Source: Bromus sterilis
Lineage: Eukaryota; Streptophyta; Magnoliopsida; Poales; Poaceae
Reading direction: 5' to 3'
Length of the DNA stretch: 64,000 nt
Assembly (NCBI GenBank): GCA_950022295.1
Contig: OX465600.1
Location: 234,691,782-234,755,781, forward strand
Shown: one piece after another, positions 53,024-62,929 of the stretch
How positions within the stretch are numbered: position 1 is the first letter of the stretch
Layout: each line of letters opens with the position of its first letter
Translations under genes and position numbers: made by a program
Notes under the pieces: model-generated
Told to the model about the DNA's origin: nothing
Seen by the model: the letters and a program-made list of their open reading frames with translations, nothing else
Database searches by the model: none

Positions 53024-56000
53024 CTAACCCCCAGGTTCCATCTTCGCCTTAATAAGGGAATCCAGATAACGATCGTTCTCTTCGCAAACCCGCTTCACAA
53101 CTTGGCGCGTAGGCTCATCGACCACCACGTAATGCTCATCCATCGGGTAATCCCTACCACCTGGAGGACCCTCCACCACTTGAGAAATATCAGCTCCCGG
53201 CCAATGATTATGGACCAAGCCCAAGGCAGCTCGAGCTCCAGCATGAATCTGGTGACCCATCACACGACGTAGATCTGCAGGCTGGGAAAATACACGGCAG
53301 AGCATTTCAAAAGACGATGGCACCACCTGCAGCGGATAAAATTCAGAGTGGATCTTGCCCAGCACCCGGTGACAGTACCGCAGAGCAGAAGGCACTCGTT
53401 CAACTCGAAGACGAAGCATAGCAAATGCTCGAGCACGAGCCCCATATGCCCAGAAAGGATTGCTCGCCTGCACATCAGGATCATCCGGCCGAGACAGCTC
53501 CGACTGAATGGCCTTCTCTTCCTCCCGGGACCGCCCCGCCAGCACTTCGAAAAACAGAATCAAAATCAAGACGACGACAGAAAAGCTACTAAATGCAGTC
53601 GAGCAATCGACCAGCAGCCAAACTCACCTCGCAGGAGGTCAGACAACTTCACCACCCACGAAGAAAGACTATCCAGCACGGCCTCAGCACGCTCGCGTTT
53701 ATAACGATGGACTGTTGCAGCCCCTTTCAGGCGAACAACTTCCCGCTCAGCATTTCTCAGCCTCAAGCACACGGACTCGTACGCGCCCTCGCGAGCGTCC
53801 TCCTTCAACGAACTCCAAGACCGAAGCATGCCCGGGGCGGCCTACCGCAAAACGAACAAAAAAGAAAGAACAATCAAGCACAACAGCAGGAATGGCCAAG
53901 CAGTTATTCCAATCAAAGTAGCACAGATTCACCACCATAGAGGAGGCATATTACAACCAGAAGTTTCAGACGACACGACATGGCTATGCCCCCCCCCCCC
54001 CCGCCCCCCTTGCCCGTAGAGGAGGGATACTGGGCATCCACAACTTTTTGCAGGCGACGAGCCAAAACAGTGGCTCGCTCACTTTGCTCGTCGGTGTAAT
54101 CAGGAACAGTCTCAACCAGAGAGTCATCAATGGCAATTCCGTGCCCCATAAGAACAACAAGGGGAGTGGAAAGACCACTCACCACGTTCTCGCCAACTAG
54201 CTCCTCCAAGAGATCGCCACCATCACCAAATGCAGCAACGCGGGCATCAAGACCAGCTGGCACCTTCGTGCCCTCCGGCATGAGGTGCTCATGAACAAGA
54301 CCCACAAGAGTGGAAGCCCGGGCGCGGACACCCTTGGCAACATCAACAGAAGCCGACACGGCATCCACGGCCCCACGGAGGACTCCAGAACCCAATGCAA
54401 CCACCTCCGTCGCACTCGCACCCGTAGAGGTTGCACCAGGCAACCAAAATCACTACGGGAAGATAAAGAGACAAAGCACCCAGCAACGGAACGACGACTT
54501 ACACACAAGCGAGTCTGCCAAGACCCGAAGACGCTCGCACTCGACCGCCTCCGCCTGCACAAGCGCATCCCAGGCCCGTCGCAGGCGCACCAGCTCCTCG
54601 TGCTGATCGTGCAGCTCCTTCTCCTTGGAAGCCAAAGCAGCCTTAAGGTTGGAAATCGTTCTTTCCGCCTTCTCGACCTGCTTCTCGGCAGTTTGACGAC
54701 GGTCTGAAAAACAAGACAGCACTCAGAACGGAGGACCCAGCAGTTCAAGCACGGCAGCACAGGAAGAAATACTCACTACTCATGGAAGACAAAGCATCCT
54801 AGGCATAATTGTGGGCCTACTGCCAACGCTCAGCTTCGACCACCAGACACTCACAGTGCTGGAACACCGGCTACTCGAAGAAATCAAATATTAGGACAGA
54901 ACCAAAGCAAGACTACAACCAACCGCAAGCGCTTGCTTGCAGCCTCGGGGGGCTACTCCCATCGGGAGCACTGGCCGTGCTCCCAATGACGACACAAAGA
55001 AAAGACAGAGCCAAGGCAATACTACAATCAACCGCAAGCACTTGCTTGCAGCCTCGGGGGCTACTCCCATCGGGAGCACTGCCGTGCCCCCGATGACAAA
55101 AACTACACAAGAAAACAGGAAACAATCTCACTAGCCCAGCTATGCGGTCGAAAAAGCGGACTTTATCTTCAACACCGAGATCAAGACGGCCCAAGTAAGG
55201 ACGATCTAGAGCAGCAGGCTCGATATCAGGAGCAAAAACACCAGACGCCACAGGCGGAGCAGCAGCAGGAATCACACCCGCAGTCGGGACAGCAGGAGTC
55301 ACCGACGGTACGGGCTGACCCACAGCAGTCGAAGAATCCCCAGTATGCTTGGCGGCCGCTCCAGAGTCAGTCGACTGCAGGTCGACAGTAGCCGCACTGG
55401 TGGAGGAAGCAGCCGGAGCAGTCGCAGCGCTACAAAATAAACTTCATTACACAAAAGAACAGAGGAAAACAGCCCCGGCAAAGTCGAGCATATTCTTACC
55501 CGCCATGCGCAGAGCGGGTACAGAACAACCTCCCAAACCTAGGCCTTTTACAGACAACAACAGGAGGAGACGGCTCAGCGGACGGTGCAGACAGCGAAAC
55601 AGCACCACTAGTCGCGTCAAGATCCTCGGCGCCTAAAGGCCGCGACCGCTTGACACTAAAAGGAGCCGATTCCTCACTATCTCCGGTCTCCGGCAGCTCG
55701 GCCCCCGCAGACTCATCAGCACCAGTGGTACCCGCAAGCACGCTAGCATCAACACTCGGAGCAGCATCAACAGAAGCAAAAGCACCCGGCTCGTCCTGAA
55801 TATCAGCATCTTCTAGCTGCGACCGGTTGCACAACACAGGAACGTGGTTCTACAAAGCAAATATCATCATCAGCAAGTAGTCAAGCAAACATCTAAATCA
55901 GGCAAGAAACTCAAAAACGCGAACCTGCGGTAGCGCGTGATCAGAAGAATAAGGATGGACGACGCGCATCTCAGAAATGCTCGAGTACTTGGTCACATAC

Positions 56001-56809
56001 TGGATCCGGGCTAAGAGGCCATCGGCATTAAGCTCCTCGCGGGAGCATCTCGTTGAGTCCTCGAGTCCCTCATATTGCCACAAGGGATAGGCTCGAGACT
56101 GCAGTGGTTGAACGCGCCTCCCAATAAAAACAAAGATGAGCTACCCACCGGTCAAGTTGTCCTTCACTAGAGCAACCCTCTCCAAGAATGGAGCTACTTC
56201 GGACGACTCTTTCGCAGACAAAGAATGGGACCATGAAGCCTTCTTGACTACTCGCGCCTCGGGATTAAAGGGAGCAAGACCAAATCGCTGCCCAGCAACG
56301 TGCTGATCCTTCAGATAGAACCAACTTTTCCGCCAAGCTCTGATGGAGTCAAGCATCTCCAAATCAAAGTACGAATGTTTATCCCTAATGGATATACCCA
56401 CCTGCCCCACAGCATACTCAGAGTTCCTCCTCTTTATACAAAAGAGGCGCTTCCAAAGCCCCCAATGGGGAAAGATCCCCAAGAAGGCCTCACAAAGGGT
56501 AATAAAGCAAGCAATGTGCAAAATCCCATTGGGAGTCAAATTGTGCAGCTGAAGCCGATAGGTGTACAGCAAACCACGAACAAAAGGGTGAATTGGAAGG
56601 GCAAACCCGCGAGGGAAGAACGCCTGAAAGCACACCCGCTCATCTGCCGTCGAAGCGGGAACAGGTTCATCCCCCGGAATCCGCACGGCATATCCCGCCA
56701 CCAAGCCATCAGCAATCAGCGAGCCGAGATCCGCAGCCCCAAAGGTCGAGCGCTCCCACTTTCCAGACATCTTGGCCGATTCCGGAGCAGCACGGGAGCG
56801 CGTTGTCAT
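53024..56809 (-). pseudogene. Antisense multi-exon gene of element J (gypsy-associated protein, nine exons)
   Basis: On the minus strand, ATG 56809 opens exon 1 (to 56149) with MSGKWERSTFG, LPIHPFVRGLLYTYRLQLHN and GILHIACFITLCEAFLG. These look like the 'putative gypsy-type transposon' N-terminal domain found in many grass proteins. Further exons fit GT-AG in phase: 56091-55925, 55849-55500, 55429-55132, 54870-54777, 54703-54503, 54452 to about 53990, 53841-53628 and 53544-53024. Middle exons are Ala/Ser/Glu-rich; exon 6 is a coiled coil (EKAERTISNLKAALASKEKE). The last exon ends LIKAKMEPGG, TAG. Two TAG codons in exon 5 and one TGA at the exon 6-7 junction break it. Role unknown; it runs against gag and covers 3.8 kb. 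Confidence 0.7.
54945..55080. repeat. Duplicated hairpin-PPT-like block in an intron of the J antisense gene
   Basis: Two copies, about 108 bp apart, of cttgcagcctcgggggctac followed by hairpin ctcccATCgggag (54956-54968 and 55064-55076). It is the same combination as in element D (29060-29235); a further hairpin lies at 57252-57264. Confidence 0.8.
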
Positions 56810-56923
56810 CAATTCCGCGACAAGCAGCAAAAGGAGGAAGGAGAAGGTTCAAGAACAGGGGAAATCCAGAAGCGAGAGGAGAAGGCAATGGCTGGGTAAA
56901 ACCTAAAATTTACTCAGCCGCTC

Positions 56924-56936
56924 GGTATTTAACCAA
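56924..56936 (-). promoter_or_regulatory. Possible TATA box of the J antisense gene
   Basis: Minus-strand gttaaataccgag, about 120 bp upstream of ATG 56809, with a C/T-rich leader between. Confidence 0.45.
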
Positions 56937-57264
56937 CAGCCAGGCGAGCAGGGGCACCGTTCTATCCCAGCGACCAGTGAACGTGGAACGATCCCACGGC
57001 AGGCGAAAAACATGGAAAACCCAATCGGCGCAGTAACAACACTGCCCACTACGCGCGCAAAAAGAGGACCATAATTACACGAAGCTAAAATTTCGGCGGG
57101 ACAGCGCCAAGTCATTTCCTTAGACAGGCTACAGTGGTCAAGATGCCAGAAAACCAAGCCAGCGTCACATCCCACCATGGCGTATCGAGTACGCTTCCCA
57201 GCCTCAGAGTTTCAACCTTTTAAATCTTTTTCCGATGGGCAAAACATTTTACTCCCATCGGGAG

Positions 57265-57660
57265 CATCTCCACTAGAGTCTCGGGTGCTCCCTCACCTAA
57301 AGGATAAATATGTGCTCGAGTAATCACTCGCACTCACAGAGTCCCGAGTGCTCCCTAACTTGAAAGAAAAACGCGCTCGGGTACTTTATCACCCGAAAGG
57401 AAAAGAAAATATGTGCTCGAGTAATTACTCGCACTCATGAGAGTTTCGGGTGCTCCCTCACCATGACACAATATAAGCAGACCTGCACTCGCCAGATCGA
57501 GCGGTCCCAGAGTATCGGGTGCTCCCTCACCCCGAGAGCAAAAGCAATACTTGAGTGATTACTCGCAAAACTCTGAGTACCCGAGCACTCGACGACCTCC
57601 CGAGCAAATACTCCTCTACATTACTCCTCGCCCGAGCACTCGACAAAGCTCCGCGAGTGA
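57265..57660. repeat. Degenerate repeats upstream of the J antisense gene
   Basis: Four imperfect copies of a roughly 75-90-bp unit built from gtttcgggtgctccctcacc and gtgctcgagtaattactcgc. The same words appear in D at 27320-27500 in the corresponding place. Confidence 0.7.
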
Positions 57661-58205
57661 CTGCTAAAACAACTCACTTGATTGTTTATTCAAAGTGGGT
57701 GCATTACTAACTAGGCTTTGTACCTCATTAAAAAATACATATTCCTGGAACACGATACACTGTGCCAAGATGCCACGCAAGCTTAGCATGTAGGTAAGAC
57801 CCCGCTGCGCAGATCGGTCGGGCTAGGACTTGCCGCAGAGCGATTTCACTCCCAACCTTTTCCATGCGCTTGCATGATAGAAAAAGGCGGGCGGACGCGC
57901 CTAGGCTACAAAATTTACTGGCGGCAATTGTCACTGTAATACCTGCAGTGGCGTGACTTTTCCTCAACACCAGTGTTCCAAGCTCATGTTGAGGGACGTG
58001 AGTTTGATTGGGCTACTGCGGTATTTGCCACTAGTGCAATTCACCAAGGCTCGACCAGTCGAGTCCTTGGGCCCTTTCAGCTTATCAATCCCTCTAAACA
58101 TGTTTTGTCCTGGCCCTAGACTGCCAGCGACCCGCGGTTGAACCGTCCAAACATCAAAACGACGCAAGAATGGACTCGAGTCCCTGCGCGACACTTTGAG
58201 TCCCC

Positions 58206-58223
58206 CAGGCACTCGGGGGCTAC
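58206..58223 (+). promoter_or_regulatory. Polypurine tract of element J
   Basis: aggcactcgggggctac directly before TGACGAG of the 3' LTR. Confidence 0.8.
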
Positions 58224-58667
58224 TGACGAGGGGGTGACCCCACGACTCCTATGGATGGGCCTACCCTGTGTACCCGAAGACAGAAGGCCCACAAAGATGC
58301 TGCCTAGGCCCAGCCTTGATCCACTAGTGGCACCGACGTAGGAGTCCGTGACTCATAAGGAAGGTGCAAACCTGCCGTAAAAAAGATCAGGGTTAGGAAA
58401 CTTCATCTGTAATCCAGGACGGACTCCCCGAGACCTAGCCTAGTATATAAGGGCTAGGAGGGGAGACGTCGAGATGATCCAAGACACAATCTGTAACCCT
58501 AGCCTTGTGCGCACTAGCTTTGGCCTCCCTATAATCGCCATATCCAGTCAATAATATCGAGCAGGAATGTATCCTCCCGTTAGCCGACAAGCTGTCGTCC
58601 AACTTGTGCCTCTCATGACTAACCCAGGGTCCCTGGCCATGGGATTTCCCGGGGTACATCCCCGTCA
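58224..58667 (+). repeat. 3' LTR of element J
   Basis: 444 bp, TGACGAGGGGGTGACCCC to GGTACATCCCCGTCA, TATA at 58443-58451, followed by target duplication TGGAC. Confidence 0.93.
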
Positions 58668-59024
58668 TGGACGGTTCCCTTCTGCGAGTCACTGCAGGTG
58701 CTCAGTTGGTGACAGGGGCTGTGGCGGCGGCTGGTGGTTGTTCGAGCGAAATTTTGATGTGAAATTCCAGCATCTGATCTGGCGTCGTTGCTGGTTCTGC
58801 GACTGCGACTTGGGCTAGTCTTATGCATCGACGAGTCCTTCTTCATCGGGTGCGGCTTTGGTAGTCGCCGAAAAACTGATCTGGACCCAATCGCTGATCG
58901 AGCGTGCTTGGTGGAGCCACAAAGAGACTTGCGATGAAATTGAGCTCTTCGAGTGGGTTGGATCTTGCTCGAGTTGCCTGTTGCTGATGACGGAGCCGCC
59001 GAGATCGTGATTCAAAACTGCGTC
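58668..59024 (-). pseudogene. Fragment I, right part: gag leader of the Tat-like element split by J
   Basis: On the minus strand it resembles D at 34700-34960: leader words such as LEELNFIASLFVAPPSTLDQ and FGDYQSRTR, then the J target site TGGAC. With 47281-48486 it gives one element interrupted by J. Its 5' LTR is not present, because the right side is cut by G2 at 59025. Confidence 0.7.
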
Positions 59025-60544
59025 TGATACCGGAGAAGTTAATAGGTTTAGTTGGGTTGCCTTCCCTGTTAACCGCGCCAACCCCCACAAGTCTAGGGGA
59101 TCAATTGTAGCTTTTCGATAAATAAGGATTTCGATCCCAACGAGGAGCAAAAGGTGTTGATAAGTGACACTGGATAAGGAAAGACTGCAAACACTCAAAG
59201 GTAAATATTTAGGGGTTTTTGGTTTAAGAAACAGAAAAGTAAAAGACGGGCAAAGTAAACAGGGTAACTGAGGAGTAGAAAGTGGCCCAATCCTTTTACA
59301 AGGATAAGCCTAGGAACTGAACTTATAAAGGCTAAAGCATTCTCGAGAAAACACGGGAGAGATAGTCTAGTCACTTTCACCATACTCTGCCAAGTAATAT
59401 GTATTGTGTGATAAGTATCGGTGGGTGGATCAATGCTAGTACACCTTCTAGACTAAGATAAGTGTACTCTTATGATTACACACCTTGAAAGCATCCCCAA
59501 ATACAAAGTAGTAATTAAGGCATAAGCCTAACCACAGCATTACGATCAAGGATCCATAACTCCCTTGTGCGAAAGTCTACGAACTGGGGTTCAAGTTTCT
59601 ATCACTCCGGCAACCCACCATAAGCATCCTTTGTGCACAATGTTTCCCTCTAGGCCCATTAAAGGTGAAGTGTTATGTGTTCGACTCACATAACACCACT
59701 AGAGAAATAACAACAGAACTTAAGTATCACACAGCACATATTACTTCAACATCATATGACTACTAACAACTAGACTGCTCCCATGTTCTCAAGAACTAAA
59801 GTAACTACTCACAAGACATAAAAGAGATCATGATCAGAGGTGATAAATAGGTGATGAACAATCTGGACACAATAATATTTCTCCAACAAAACTCAATAGC
59901 ATTCACCACAAAGTAGTAATCAACACCAATAGAGTAGAGGGGATAGATAGTACGGATTACAACACAAGTTGCAATTGTGAGATGAGATTGGATGTAGATG
60001 GAGATGGTGCTGATGTTGCATATGATGTTGATGATGATCTCGATGATGCCCGTGACGATGATGATGATGATGGCGACGATCTCCCCTTCCGTGAGGTGAT
60101 CTCCCCGGAAAAATCTCTCCGCCGGAGATTGGTTTTCTCCTCTGTAGGTTTCCGCACCGTGGCGGCGGCGTCTCGCGAAAGCAGCTCCTATTTAGAGGTT
60201 TCTACCCCCAGGGGGTTATATAGGCGAAAGGGGGCACCGAGAGGGGCCACCAGGCACCCAGGAGGGTGCCTGGTGGGTCCCCTCACCTTCTCCTTCGGTG
60301 ACTCCCAGTCATTTGGCATAAAAATGCTCCCCGTAAAATTTCATCGTATTTGGACTTGATCTGCTTCAGCAACTTGGTTTCCACTTCTTCACCGCTGAAT
60401 CCTGGTTCTGTTGTTTCGGCACCGGAAAGTTGTAAACTGTGTAAAATAAGCCAAAACAACATAAGAACAACACTTTAAAGTGGAAAATATCAATGAATAA
60501 GGTCAAATCACAATATAAAATAGTGATGCTTTTTGGACGTATCA
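59025..60544 (-). repeat. 3' LTR of element G2
   Basis: 1520 bp, on the minus strand TGATACGTCCAAAAAGC to CTTCTCCGGTATCA. TATA (minus-strand cctatataa) is at 60216-60224. Where G1 has the long GC palindrome, G2 has a shorter perfect 13-bp stem, ccaccaggcaccc with its complement (60247-60276), as if the centre had collapsed. Confidence 0.88.
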
Positions 60545-60560
60545 ACTCCCCCAAGCTTAG
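60545..60560 (-). promoter_or_regulatory. Polypurine tract of element G2
   Basis: The minus strand reads taagcttgggggagt directly before the LTR. Confidence 0.75.
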
Positions 60561-62183
60561 ACCTCGCTTGTCCTCAAGCGATTACTGAGCTCGGTAAACC
60601 TGTCCACAAGTTTAGAGAGTGAAGTGTCGATAAAAAGAATACGAACCAGAAGCATCAAGATTCCTCACCAAACTTAAGCATCCTCAACAGCAACCTCAAC
60701 TCATAAGGTCCTTATAATAAGTAGTAACAATTATAACAAAGTAGGACCTGGAAAACTCATCAAATCATGAAAAACATAGCCTTGGTCAAGGAACAACTAA
60801 TAGCTTTTACTTTTGCTCTTTCTCTTTTGATTAAACAGTTCAAACTTTTGAAAGAAGATGCTATTAGTCAAGAAGTGCACATGTCAACACAAAGGAAGAT
60901 GTTTACCAAGCATAAGCTTTTGTAAACAACTCACTTATCAAAAGATAATGTCAACGAAGATGTAACATGGTAGATCTCAATGCAACTTTATATGCAAGCA
61001 TCTTTATTAACACCAACTGTCTGCTCTCTCTCTTTAGAAAGGAAGGAAGAAGGAAGGACTGATTCAGCACAAAATAAAGATAAACCCCGTGCAAAAGGGT
61101 AACCAGGGAAAACACATGTGCCATCTCTAGATCAAACAGAATAAAAACAAGCTTTTGGGAGGTGCATGATCCGTCAACGAATGTTGATAGATAACTCACT
61201 CACTTCATGATTTGGACAAGTTTCGAGGAACGGCTCCCATGTGGGGACGATCACATCCCCTTGGATTCCTTTGTTTATCACTCGAAAAAGGGCGAAGGAA
61301 CTTGTGTGTTTAGTATTTATCTTTTACGAGCTGGGCACTCATGCCAGTCCCTTCTCGTATTAGGGGTTTGCAGATTAGACATGCAATCCCAAGATAAAAC
61401 TTGTCCAAATTAAGAAGATCATGGGTTACCCACCACTTCCTCATGAGCTGAATAAGTGGCACAAAACAGAAGAATTTGAACATCTAAAGATAGCACATAA
61501 ATTATATAATTTAGGAGTGGTAGTGGAATACCACAAGTAGGTAGGTATGGTGGACTCAAGTGGAAGATGTTGGTTTCTGGGTATGGAAGTACAAGAAGAA
61601 TTCCGCTTGGTACAGAGTTTTGGCTAGCAAGGCTTTGAGAGAGCAGACAAGTGATGACAACTTAGATACAAGCAGTACAAAGCATAAACATTAAGACTAA
61701 CATGAAACATCAAGTTGTCTTCCTTGTCAACATAACACTTCAAGCATAATAACACAAAGGTTTTGGCTATGTCGCTACTTTGAGAAAAACATGCTTGTTG
61801 TTATGACCAAAGCTATACTTGCCAAGATTAAATAAAGTTTTCGAAGCCATACCTGATATAAGGTCAAAACTCCCCATAAGTATCATCTCATGATGTCGAT
61901 CGCGTGAAGAGAATACCAAGTGTAGCGAAGAAACCAATAAACTTCTCATTAATATTCCTTCATAGACGACTCCGAACTCACTGATACAAAGCTCTCCACA
62001 AAAGGAGTGATAGACCTCAAAGCAACACCTATTTCATAAGGTGACCTCCCTAAACATGATAAGACACTACTTGACTCCTAAAGACAAAGAAAAAATATAA
62101 AAGATACCAGGCACTCCCCCAAGCTTGGAACAAGCCAAGGGGATGCCATTACCCGAGGAGTTTTACTCCTCCTCTTCCTGCTC
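60561..62183 (-). other. 3' UTR of element G2
   Basis: Non-coding, homologous to 42083-43684 of G1 in reverse order. Only short chance frames. Confidence 0.7.
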
Positions 62184-62606
62184 CTACTTCTTCAAATCTT
62201 TGATTACGCGCCGCAGGGCTAGGTTTTCACGTTCCAAGATCTCCACTTGTGCCTTCAGCACACGGAAATCCTCACAAAACTGGTTGGTGATGCGGTAGGC
62301 TTCAGACACGGTAGATGGTGCTTGTAGGGCTCCAGTTGGAGGGGCTGTTCCTGCAAGTTTGAGGGAAAGATAATATTGAGGTTGGACAAATCCCACCGTG
62401 ATGGGGTTACTTGGTCCGCCTTCTTGTTGAGCGGTGACGGTCTTGACTTCTTTCCTCACGGAGCGCTCCATCTCCGCTTTTCTTGCAGCAATCTCCTCTT
62501 TTGTGTCCCATCCGACGTACTTCCTTTGATTGTAGTCTTGCTGGAGTTGTCGTAGACGACGACCCATAAAATCTTCTCTGCTCGAGCCACAAGAAGACCT
62601 CGCGAA
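62184..62606 (-). pseudogene. Extra ORF of element G2 (start lost, early stop)
   Basis: The same protein as the G1 ORF at 41645-42082: GRRLRQLQQDYNQRKYVGWD, then FRVLKAQVEILERENLALRR. The ATG of G1 is AGG here (about 62606), so the first in-frame ATG is at 62567, 13 codons in. A TAG after DLKK (62186-62184) removes the last seven residues. The coiled coil is intact. Loss of start and end suggests the protein is not needed, or can be supplied by others. Confidence 0.6.
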
Positions 62607-62929
62607 TCAACAGCTTTTTCTCTGGCAGAAACAGACCGAAAGAGAAAACTCACGAAATCGCGAGGTACGGTACCGGGACGATCCGGGCAAATATATAGCA
62701 AAAATTTCTGCAACAGAAGGAAGGTTCCGAGTCTTGGTGGAGTCGGAGGCGGTGTCCAGGGGAGTCAGAAGGGTGCCCGGCGCGGCCTGAAGGGGGGCCC
62801 GCGCCAGGGGGCCTCCTGGCCTCCCTGGAGCTCCACTCCGGCTCCAATAAGGCTTGGAATTTTCCTAATTTTGCAAAAACTTTGAAAAATAAACTTTTAT
62901 TGACGTTCGCAGTGTTTTCTTACCATAAT

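Larger units (their letters stand above)
48487..58667 (+). mobile_element. Element J: complete, polymerase-less Tat-like Gypsy element with antisense gene
   Basis: LTRs of 447 and 444 bp enclose 9.3 kb. Both outer flanks are TGGAC (48482-48486 and 58668-58672), a perfect target duplication. Internal order on + is PBS, gag-protease and a 69-bp array. An antisense nine-exon gene on the minus strand, a repeat-rich promoter region, PPT and 3' LTR follow. There is no RT, RNase H or integrase, and the ~130 bp between the protease stop and the array leave no room for them. J would therefore need polymerase from a relative such as the D family. A hand count gives about 25 LTR differences plus a small indel. 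Confidence 0.93.
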
